From contig JAPTJF010000066.1 of assembly GCA_029339195.1 (NCBI GenBank), positions 124,001 to 188,000 on the forward strand: a DNA stretch of 64,000 bases, read 5' to 3'. Below, in pieces: positions 21,001 to 29,922 of the stretch. A program made the translations under genes and the position numbers. Origin of the DNA: Micractinium sp. NFX-FRZ. Lineage: Eukaryota > Chlorophyta > Trebouxiophyceae > Chlorellales > Chlorellaceae. The notes under the pieces are model-generated. The model did not search any database. It had not been told where the DNA came from and was given only the letters and a program-made list of their open reading frames with translations. Numbering within the stretch: position 1 is the first letter of the stretch; each line of letters starts with the position of its first letter.

Positions 21001-21930
21001 CCCAAAACCTACTGATCCCAGGGAGACTCCGATTACCTTTGTATTCCCCCCCGCTGCCGCCCTGCTCTGCTGTCGCTGCCTCTCCTCACCACCCTGCCCG
21101 TCCCCTACACCCATCCTTGCTTCCCTCGTTCACCTGCTGCCATCCCCCTGCTTTACTTCCCTGCCCTGCAGCTGGAGGACACGACGGCCGCCTTCCAGGA
21201 GGCTCTCAGGACCGCCTCCGAGATCCTGGGGCAGATTGACGAAGTGAGCGGCTCCCCCAGCAGCAGCAGCAGCAGCGGGCTGCCCGCCTCTGTCGACTCG
21301 TTTCAGCTGCCGCAGACGCAGCACACCGGTGCCAGCGCAGGCGCTGATCTGTATGATACACATGGCATCAGTGATGCCAGCTCAGCAAGTGCCGAGGAGC
21401 GTGCCAGCGAGGCGCCGGTGTCGGCGCCAGCCGCCCCTGCGGTGCCAGCACCAGCCAAGGAAGAGGAGGAGGCGTGGTCTGCACACAGCATGAGCAGCAG
21501 CGCGGCCGGCCACAGCCTCAATGGGGCGACGCCAAGCACTGGCAGCAGCCTGAGCGTCGGCGGCAGCAAGAGCAGCGCCGGCACGCGCAAGGCGACGGCA
21601 GCGGCAAAGTCAGCTGCAGCGGCAGCAGAGGCGGAGGCGGCAGAGGCGGCGGCTGCTGCAGCGCAGGCGGAGGCAGAGGCGGCAGCTGCCGAGGCGGCAG
21701 CTGAGTCTGAACCAGAGGCGGAGGATGGGGCTGAGGCAGATGCAGAGCCAGCAGCGGAGGCCGTCCTGGCGGCATCCGCCAAGCCGGCGGCTGCGCCGCA
21801 GCAGGCCGCGCCCGCCGCGCCTGCTGCGCCCAAGGCCAAGCAGTCTGGCGGCGTGACCGGCGCCAAGCGTGGGCGTAAGAAGAAGGCAGGCAAGACGACC
21901 GCCACTCGCAGTGGACGCAAGTCCAGGTGA
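18039..21930 (+). CDS. Plastid-targeted CBM20 starch-binding protein with coiled coil and Ala/Glu-rich tail
   Basis: Probable starch-granule or pyrenoid-sheath associated protein. Exons: 18039-18147, 18287-18973, 19124-19204, 19577-19641, 19884-20105, 20337-20399, 20683-20811, 21172-21930, giving 704 residues. The start MRSGLAITRAPALH opens an Ala/Arg-rich leader that looks like a transit peptide. After a low-complexity linker, CBM20 lies at about 242-340: VRFWLKFKAEW, ELGAWVLAKAPELKW, EYKYVLLD, AVAWQEGNNSV. A coiled coil follows at about 350-450 (EAREARLEAQQLRGLL, DAREARVESQQLRSQL). The tail is Ser-, Ala- and Glu-rich and ends in a basic GAKRGRKKKAGK segment. CBM20 binding to starch is family knowledge. 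The layout recalls pyrenoid starch proteins such as SAGA1, but I found no clear Rubisco-binding motif. The carbohydrate and location are inferences. Confidence 0.8.
20784..20922 (+). repeat. Duplicated exon 7 end in CBM20 gene intron 7
   Basis: The exon end around gcgctgaacgaggccctgc (about 20786-20804) recurs at about 20895-20913 as gcgctcaacgaggccctgc, 109 bases downstream. The second copy has lost the donor and reads into a stop codon. Confidence 0.8.
20925..21045 (+). other. AT-rich island with short inverted repeats and a TGTAA in CBM20 gene intron 7
   Basis: Base composition drops sharply here relative to the flanks. It contains CCAAAT...ATTTGG (20939-20956), TATCAA...TTGATA (20958-20978) and a TGTAA at 20964-20968. 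It may be an inserted element or an intronic poly(A) site. Confidence 0.5.
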
Positions 21931-22957
21931 CGTGGCAGGTAGGCCCGCTTGTCCCCTTCTCCCCACGTGAGGCACCCCCCTCTCGAGTTGATAATCATGA
22001 TGCAGCGCCCTCCCGAGTAGCTGCGCCCCAAGCAAGCGCTGCCCCCAGCGCGCATCCTTTCCCACCTGGGCCCCCCTGCTGTCCCACCTCCCCTGTTGCT
22101 GTTGCTGTTGTCACCGTTGGCATGTGCATGTGTGTGCGGCTCCATTCAAGCGTCGCCCCCCTTGGGCCTCTGGCCAGCCCCGTCCCCCCTTGCATTTCGT
22201 TGCCCTGCCTCATGCGCCTCGCCCGCTCTCTTTTCGGAGCACATCCCATCCCATCGCATCCCATCGCATCGCACACCCCCTCCCGCACCACCCCCAGCCC
22301 CGCACATTCTGGAGTGAACAGCGCACGTCTCGCCCCTCTTTCATTGGCTCCTTGCGCCTCCAGCACCCCCCAATTCTTCCCGTGCTGTGTGCGTGTGTGT
22401 GAGCGCGCGTCGTAGCGCCTCACCAGGCATACCAAACTGTTGCCCGCCTCTGTGGCTAGAGAGGGACGACACAATACCTGAATACCCACCCCGCCCATGC
22501 CCCTCCCGCCGGCGCCGCCGCGCCCCGAGTGCCTGCCACCCCCAGCCAGCCCAGGGCCTGCCCCTCCTTCCTCTTAGTTTTGTCTTTTGCTGCCGTCGCT
22601 CCCCTCCCCCGTGCCCCTGCCAGCTCTGAGCCCGTACCCCCGCGGGGCCCCCGACAGGGGCGTGTGTGTTTCCTGCATTTTCCCTCCCTCTCTTCCCCAT
22701 GCAATGCATGCACTGAAGCTGTCTGCCCGTGTCGGCGCCAGAGCGGGCCTAGGCCCCCCCGGCACCCCGCCCACCCCTCCCTGTCCCTTCTCCCTGCATT
22801 CCTTTCGACTCAGTCTTTGCGCCACCCGACCCGCCGCACCGTCCTCCCCCTCGCCAAAGAAGCAAAGCAAGGCACAGCAGCCACAGCAGTCGCGCAGCGC
22901 CCGTGTCCCAATCCCCCAACAACAAGTTGAATCGACCCCTTCCAAACCTCATGACTT

Positions 22958-22962
22958 TGTAA
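22958..22962 (+). terminator. TGTAA poly(A) signal, CBM20 gene
   Basis: TGTAA in an AT-rich patch (gactttgtaaattag), 1028 bases past the stop codon. Confidence 0.5.
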
Positions 22963-23128
22963 ATTAGACACACTGTGATGTGGCGCAGGCAGTGGACAAA
23001 CCAGAGGCCGCAACTTTGGGGGAAGCCACAAGGGGAAGGGGGGGAAAGGGGTGTTCTTGCCGGCATGTGAGGTGCTAGGGCAGCAGAGGCCTGTGCAAGG
23101 CGGCAGGGGTGCGGGCTGCATGGGTTGC

Positions 23129-23133
23129 TTACA
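23129..23133 (-). terminator. TGTAA poly(A) signal, four-helix membrane protein gene
   Basis: TGTAA on the minus strand about 192 bases past the stop codon. Confidence 0.5.
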
Positions 23134-23324
23134 GGAGGTAGGGGTAGGCGGGAACAGAACAAAGCGGAGGGTACTGGAAATAGGGGGCATATGATACAGC
23201 TTCTCACAGGCATGACACGCCTGCTACATACACCGACACCTGTGCAGCCGCATAGCACGGAAGCCACACTGGCTGTACCGGTGTGGCGCAGGTGTTTTGC
23301 TCCTTAACGCTAGCGACACACAGG

Positions 23325-24307
23325 CTAGGGCAGCGCCAGGAAGAGAAAGGTGGTGAGGCCCGCAGCGGTGAGGGCCCCCGAGGGGCCGTACAGCCCAAAG
23401 CCGAAATACAGCGCCATCAGGATGAGAGCAGAGCACGCCAGGAGCTTGCGCGTGTCCTGCTTGCTGCCCGGCGCCTGCACAATGGAGGCGGCGCCGGTGC
23501 CTGCTGCTGCCGCCGCTGGCGCCGGCTTCAGGGCCCGCACTTGGGGCGAGGCGCTCTGCGGGAGGGGGCAACAAGGGTGGTGGTGGGGAGAGGAAGAGGA
23601 GGTTGGTTGGTGGGAGATAGGGGGGCAGGCGGTAATGTCAGGTGAGCTTGGCTGCAGTGGCAGAGCCGGCAACAGCGGGCTTTGCACACATGCCTCGAGA
23701 CGTGCCATGCATGGCAGTCTCTGCTTGGCGTGTGGGCTAGACAGCACCACCTCACCCGCTCCTTGTACCGCTCACTCACCACAGCGAGGGAGATGAGGGC
23801 GGTGATGCCCAGGTTGAGCGTGAAGGCCACCGCGGGACGCCGAAAGTCCTTCTCATACACCCTGCAATGGGCCAGGCGGACACAGGAGGGAAGGTTCGCA
23901 TTCTTTAGCACTCGAGTCGAGGCAGAGAACCGCCGGGAGGGCAGTCAAACGGGCAGTGGCAAGCAGGGGCGGTGGGCGCGGACTGTGCACAGGACAAGCA
24001 GTGTGCCTTTATGCCATAGCCTCAGGATGACTATTGTTAGACCCCCACCTTCTGAAGCCGTCCCTCAGACTCACATGTACAGGGGCCACTCGCAGACAGC
24101 TGAAGCAAGCGCAACCATCAGTGCCGCGACGGCAAGGGCGGTGCGCAAGGGTGAGCCGCCGGCGCCGGCGGCTGGTCCTGCCTGCCGCTGCTCTGCTTTG
24201 CTGCCTGCGCCGCCTTTCTGCGCGTCCTGTGATTTGGCAGTGCTTGATTGCTGTTTGCTCTGCGCGCTGCTGCGCGCGGCGGCGGTGGCCCTGCGCTGAA
24301 CCGGCAT
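23325..24307 (-). CDS. Small four-helix membrane protein, unknown function
   Basis: I do not recognise the family. Exons: 24307-24075, 23861-23756, 23555-23325, in frame for 189 residues. The N-terminal 50 residues are Ala-, Ser-, Gln- and Lys-rich with few acids (MPVQRRATAAARSSAQSK) and could be an organelle transit peptide. Membrane helices follow: TALAVAALMVALASAV just before WPLYM; AVAFTLNLGITALISLAVV; ACSALILMALYFGFGLY; and SGALTAAGLTTFLFLALP at the very C-terminus. The linker between helices 2 and 3 is Ala/Pro-rich ([16 protein letters not shown]). The gene is divergent from the hydrolase gene with only 242 bases between the starts. The splice sites and codon phase agree well, so the gene is probably real. 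Confidence 0.65.
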
Positions 24308-24549
24308 CGTGCTGGGCTCACTCAGGCGAGCGGTGGCAAGAAACGAGTTGAACGAGTGTGCAATGAGTGCAGAAGGTGCAGTTAGTGCTTTCAGTCCACA
24401 GAGTCCGCAGAGACCACAGTGCTCGCGCGCCACCTTCCCGCCAGGTCCCAAGCCTCACCCTGCACAGTTTGCATGAACCTGGAGGGTGGTATTCATTACC
24501 CGCACATTGTAGCGAGGTTTTACAGTGCAGCAAAGGACACAAGCAGAGG
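24308..24549. promoter_or_regulatory. Divergent promoter, membrane protein / isochorismatase-type hydrolase
   Basis: 242 bases between opposed start codons. A repeated CTCATTGCAC/CAGAG-like text and moderate AT content near 24490-24530 are the only visible features. Confidence 0.4.
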
Positions 24550-27500
24550 ATGGAAGTAGTTGCAGAACCCTATGCGTGGCCGTTCCCTGGCAGCGGCGGC
24601 CTGCGGCCGGACAACACTGCTCTGATCATTATTGACATGGTGCGCGAGCCAATGCAAGCACGGCTGCAACGCCACTGTGCTGCTGTGCTGCTGTGGTGGC
24701 GGCACCATCACTGCCGCTGCCGCTGTTGCCGGACGCCGCCATTCCCAACCTGCACCCAAACACTCCCACTTGTTGCAGCAAGTGGATTTCTGCGGCAAGG
24801 GCGGCTATGTCGACCAGATGGGCTACTCAATCGAGGCCCTCGCAGCCCCCATCCAGCCCATCAAGTGAGGCGCAAAGGGGAGGCGCAAAGGGAGGGGGAA
24901 GAGTGCGGCGCCGCCAACTCTGCAGCACCTGGTCTCTCCCACCACCAGCCTTGCTCTACTCACCTATCACAGTTGCAAGGGTCCTGCCTTACACCAACCA
25001 CCACACCACCACACATTCTCCCTGGCTGCAGGCGGCTGCTGGAGGCCTGCCGCCAGCGGGGCTTCCACGTCATCCACACACGAGAGGGGCACCGCCCTGA
25101 CCTCAGGTGCTCCTTATTTCTAGGTTCTTATTAGGGCTGTTAGGGAGTTAGGGAGTAACCAACAACACCAGGCATCCATCCAGCCCGCCTGATGCATACC
25201 TGCATGCACCAGCCTCTGCCTGCCTCTCTGCATGCACGCTTGCCTGCCCGCGCCTGCTCGCCAGCCAGCCGCTCACCCCTCCCCCGTCGTTGCCGCCCGT
25301 GCGCCGCCGCCCGCCCACTGCCGCAGCGACCTTCCTGCCAACAAGAAGTGGCGGTCGGAGCAGATTGGGGCAGGCATCGGCAGCCGCGGGCCTGCGGGGC
25401 GTGTGCTGGTGCGTGGCGAGCCTGGCTGGGAGATCATTCCTGAGCTGGCACCCCTGCCAGGGGAGCCAATCATCGACAAGCCTGGCAAGGGCTCATTCTA
25501 CGCCACAGGTGGGTGGGTGTGGGGGTGGTGTGGGAGAAGCGGCGGCGGACCGTGGGGACGGGGGTGGCAAAGAACGGCAGGGTGCGGGTCATGCATGGCC
25601 TGCCCCTGGCCTGCAATGCTTTGTTGCTGGCACCAGCAAACCTCCACCCCCCGCGGCGCCCCCGCACCGCACTGCCTCACAACATGGTTTGGGTGCTACC
25701 TGTGTACGCCTCACCATGTGCTGGAAATCCCGCAGACCGGCCTCACGCTGCGCACCCGGAGCCTTGCGTTGCCTCCCGCAGCCCAACATCAGCAGCCACC
25801 ACACGCATCCCCAACACGCCCCTCCCAACCCGTGCAGACCTGGACCTCATCCTGCGCACCCAGGGCATCCGCAACCTGGTGCTCACAGGCATCACCACAG
25901 ACGGTGAGTGCCAGTACACTTTTCGTGTTGCTGCTGTGCGTTCAAGTGCAGCCTAGGGGTGTTTAACATGGGGACCACAGACGGTGAGACGAGGTTGCAA
26001 GGTTGCGCGGATGGAGGGTGGGGGAAAGGAGCCAGCGGTGGGTTGCTGAGTTAAGAGGTGGCAGCATCCAGGCACCACGCTGCCCCAGGCTTTTCTGTGC
26101 CGCCCCGACCTGACCTGCCCCTGCCTCACCCCAGCTCACCCCGCCTCGCGCCCCCCCTGCTGAGCCCCCCCCTGCAGTGTGTGTGCACACCACGATGCGC
26201 GACGCCAACGACCGGGGATACGAGTGCCTGCTGCTGTCCGACTGCACTGCGGTGAGCCAACACCTGCCTTGCTTTACCCACAGCTTGCTGAAGCTGGGAG
26301 GGGTGCACCTCCAAAAAGCACTGCCTGGCCCCACACACCGACAGGTGTCCCTACAATGAAGTGTGGGGCAAACTGCACTTGCAGTGGGCGAAGCTGCCCC
26401 ATGACACCCAGCCGCTCCACTCCCACTGCTTCCCTAGGCTCTCCTGTGCACCCTTCATACTGTGCCGTGCCAGCACCCCCCTTGCCTTGAGCCCTGCCCC
26501 TGCCGCCCGCCGCGTCGTGCCTTGTACTGCTTCCCGCAGGCCACCGACCCCGGCAACCACGCGGCGGCGCTCCATATGGTGAAGATGCAGGGGGGCGTGT
26601 TTGGCGCAGGTGCGTGCAGTTGATAACAGAAGGCAACCCCCCAGCGCCAGCCTGGGTTGGTACGTGTGGTCTGGCCCCGCACCGGCATCATGATCATGAT
26701 CTGCCTCCCTGTGGCTAATTCCTGCCTGAAGGCCAGCGCTGCCCACCTCACTTGCGCGCAAACATAACACCCTTCTCACCTGTCAAGCACTCACACCACA
26801 CCACTTTTGCCAAACAATCTTTCACTCGTTGCAGTGGCCACCTCTGAGGCGCTCCTGGCCGCCCTGGGAGAGCCAGCTGCAGCAGCGCCAGCAGCAGCAT
26901 CCCCGGAGCAGCCCCTGAAGATGAACGGAACTGCAGGTGCGCGCGGATGCACGTGCCGTGCTTGCCTGCCGCCTGCCTGCCTGCCTGCCTGCTTTGCCTG
27001 CCGTCCTGATTTGCCTTGCCCATCTGCCTGGCACCAGAGCCCTGCATGTCATCCATCCGCCCACCCACCCCTTCTCCCTGGCCGCTGCACCTCGCTCCTG
27101 CCTGCTGGCCCCCACGCCCTGCCCGCCTGCAGCCCCCAGCCGCGTGGCCGCGCTGCCCCCCCTGCCTCTGCACCTACCGCCTGCCCCTGGGGCACACCAT
27201 TCTTTCAATCACTCGCATGCTCCCACCTCTGCCTGCAGCTCCCAGCCCCGTGGCCGAGGTGCCCGCCATCCCCTACCCCTACCGCCTGGCCCTGGGCATG
27301 CAGCTCTCTTGTGACAATTCATTTCCCCACCACCCAACCACCCCCTGCCCGCCGTGCAGCCCCCAGCCCCGTGGCCGAGGTGCCCGCCCTCCCCTACCCC
27401 TACCACCTGCCCCTGGGGCACACCGCCCTGGTGATGATCGACTTCCAGCGCGACTTCATGCTGGAAGGAGGCTTTGGGGCCACGCTGGGCAACCAAGTGG

Positions 27501-29462
27501 AGCTGCTCAAGGTGAGCTGCTGTCCGACTCCCTCCCCAGTTGCTTGCTTACATGCATGCGCACCAAAGGTGGCGCAGAAAGGAGCCAAAAGCAGTACTGC
27601 TGGGATCATGGTTGACATGTGGTGGTGAGTTAGTGCTAGACGGAAGCTTTGGGGCGCCGCTGGGCAACCAAGTGGGCCTGCTCAAGGTGAGCTGCCGTTT
27701 GTGTCCCCTTCTGGGCTTGGTCCCCTACACGCATGCATGCACACCATAAGACAGGGCAGGAAGAAGCAAAAAGGGCACGGCTTCAAAGGGATGCGAGTTG
27801 GGTGGGGGTTGGACAGAGTGAGGTGGGATGCCTGGCTCAGCAGCTGGGCGCTCATGCAAGCTCCCCCCATGCACTCTCAATGTCACGAGTGCTGCCGCTG
27901 CTGCCCCGCTGTGCTGCGTGCAGGCATCGCTGCCCGCGGCGCAGCGCCTGCTGGCGGCGGCACGGCGTGCAGGCCTGCTGGTGGTGCACACGCTCGAGGC
28001 ACACAAGCCTGACCTGTCAGGTGAGAGCCGTGCTGTGCCGTGCTGTGCCGTGCTGTGCTGTGTTGTGCTGTGCTGTGCTGTGCCGTGCTGTGCTGTGCCA
28101 TGCTGTGCTGCCTGGCTGCCATCCTACCCTGCACTCCTCAAAACATCGCTCCCTGCTATGTGGGCGGCTCGCACGCCTGCACCACTCCCGTGCTGTCCAG
28201 TCAAACACACCTTGGTTACAATGTGCAACGTCTGGCTGTCCCTCCCGCAGACCTGCCCCCCTCCAAGCTGACGCGCGGCAACCTGCCCCCCGGGCTGCGC
28301 ATCGGCGACGAGGGCAGCATGGGGCGCATACTGGTGGCGGGGGAGTTTGGCAACGGGATTGTGGATGAGGTGGCGCCTGTGGAGGTGAGCTTGTGTGGTT
28401 AGGGACAATCCAGAAGTGATTCCTTCAGCTCGAGTTCGTGACCTTAAGGATGGGAAGGTGGCCAGGGCTCCACAGCGCTTGTGAAGGGCTGAGAAGATGG
28501 TGGCGCGGTGACAGGCTGGCAGGGAGCGAGCACGGCAGCAGGGATGCTTGGGGGAGTGCCTCGGCTCGGCGCTCTCCCCCTGCCAGCTACATTCCCCACC
28601 ACCTGACGAGTGTGAACTTACTAGCACCTCCATCACAGCAAGTGTAGATCACAGTCGCAAGCTGTGCCCCGACTGCAGGGAGTACCTATACCTTAGCAAT
28701 TATACATTACAGTCGTAAGCTGTGCCCCCCAACCGCAGGGCGAGGTGCTTGTGGAGAAGCCTGGCAAGGGCGCCTTCTACGCCACCGGCCTGCACGAGCG
28801 CCTGCAGAAGCGCGGCATCACGCACCTCCTGTTTGCGGGGGTGACCACAGAGGTGGGTCCCTGCCTCTCAGCCTGGTTGCCTGTGCGACCTGTTTTGTTG
28901 GTGTGCAGGGGTGGTGTCATCACAAAGCCACATAGTGGGTGTCGAGCAGGTGCCTGGCCCCTCCCAGCCACAACTTGGCTAGCTACGTGTCTCGCTGTGC
29001 ACTTCCTGCCACCCCTGCCGCCCCTTCACCCTACCCTCTCCACTTCCAGACCTGGCCCCCTGCCTGCTGCCTGCCGTGGTTCTGCACCGCAGGTGTGCGT
29101 GCAGACGAGCATGCGGGAGGCAAACGACAGGGGGTACGAGTGCCTGCTGGTCACCGACGCAACTGGTGAGCCGAGGCCACTGCATGCACGCTGCGCCTTC
29201 ACCCGCGTGCCCCCTGCCCAATGCTATATGGGTGGCAGGGCAGCGCCCCGTGCCAACCAGAACATGAGCCAGAGTGCACTCCCGCCGGCCCTCCCCATGG
29301 TCTCACAACAACTTCCCTGCCCTGCATCTCACCTGGCCCTCTGCAGCCAGCTACTTCCCGAGCTTCAAGGAAGCGGCAATCGAGATGATCCACGCCCAGG
29401 GCGGCATCGTGGGGTGGACGGCGGATGCGGCAGCGGTGGAGGCGGCGCTGGCAGAGGCGTGA
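24550..29462 (+). CDS. Tandem two-domain isochorismatase-type cysteine amidohydrolase
   Basis: Two complete isochorismatase-fold hydrolase domains in one chain. Exons: 24550-24639, 24779-24864, 25032-25106, 25327-25508, 25838-25903, 26178-26251, 26540-26609, 26835-26936, 27360-27511, 27924-28020, 28251-28384, 28739-28852, 29093-29165, 29347-29462, giving 476 residues. Domain 1 has Asp29 (LIIIDMQVDF), Lys138 ([10 protein letters not shown]) and Cys168 ([19 protein letters not shown]). Domain 2 has Asp276 (VMIDFQRDF), Lys386 ([10 protein letters not shown]) and Cys416 ([19 protein letters not shown]). Both Asp-Lys-Cys triads are intact. The motif set is closest to biuret and ureidoacrylate amidohydrolases, which release ammonia from carbamoyl compounds, so a role in nitrogen salvage is plausible; the substrate is not proven. 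Four introns carry copies of exon edges, including three alternative acceptors before exon 9. Confidence 0.85.
27126..27425 (+). repeat. Triplicated acceptor and exon start before hydrolase exon 9
   Basis: The block gcag + cccagccccgtggccg appears three times, at about 27128, 27236 and 27357. Each copy is followed by similar Pro/Tyr-rich coding text. Only the last reads on into the second catalytic domain. Confidence 0.85.
27462..27700 (+). repeat. Duplicated exon 9 end and donor in hydrolase intron 9
   Basis: The exon 9 end (ctttggggccacgctgggca through ctcaaggtgagctgc) is repeated at about 27645-27692 with scattered substitutions, including the donor. Confidence 0.85.
28021..28117 (+). repeat. 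GTGCT/GTGCC pentamer array after the hydrolase exon 10 donor
   Basis: Immediately downstream of the donor, about 16 pentamers alternate between gtgct and gtgcc. Similar arrays sit just after donors in other genes of the window. Confidence 0.8.
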
Positions 29463-29922
29463 GCAGGCCTCAAGAGCAGCCTGCACAGGATGTGCTGTTC
29501 AACTGTGGCTGTGCTGCCAGCAGCTCAGGCCTGGCAGAGGGCTGAGCAGCCTGAGCAAGTGAAGGCAATGCAAACAATACCGGTGGCTGTACTATCACTC
29601 ACATCCGATGTACATGTACACCTGCCCCACCATCATTGAAGTTTGGTTGATTGCCTGCCCACATCTGTCCCTGCTGCGCTTAGCGGTAGCGTCCCCACCA
29701 CCTGGCCAGCTCCATGTTTCTCAAATGTTACAGTGTTGCATTGGAGTGCGGAATCCAAAGCATGTTGGAATGGTCATACTTTCATCAACCAATGCGCAGG
29801 AACAGCGTGCACTATTCTGATCAAACAATCCCACAGGGATAGCTGCAGGCGAGACGGGCTGGCCGCGGTGGCATGCGCCTGCCTAGAGAGCGGCGTCCGC
29901 TGCTGCCTGTTGGCCATCGCCA
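29463..29922. other. Convergent 3' UTRs of the hydrolase and helicase genes
   Basis: No gene is seen. The minus-strand TGTAA at 29728-29732 serves the helicase. I found no clear TGTAA for the plus-strand hydrolase. Confidence 0.45.
29728..29732 (-). terminator. TGTAA poly(A) signal, helicase gene
   Basis: TGTAA on the minus strand 191 bases past the stop codon. Confidence 0.5.

Larger units (their letters stand above)
21931..23324. other. Convergent 3' UTRs of the CBM20 and four-helix membrane protein genes
   Basis: No gene is seen. The plus-strand transcript probably runs about 1 kb through pyrimidine-rich sequence to the TGTAA at 22958. The minus-strand gene ends at the TGTAA near 23129. 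Short repeats such as catcccatcg occur at about 22245-22275. Confidence 0.5.

Noticed and set aside
18039..21930. Rubisco-binding motif in the CBM20 protein
   Set aside because: Trp contexts (EWGQRL, DNWHTT, DNWGGA) do not match the Asp/Asn-Trp-Arg/Lys pattern known from pyrenoid proteins.
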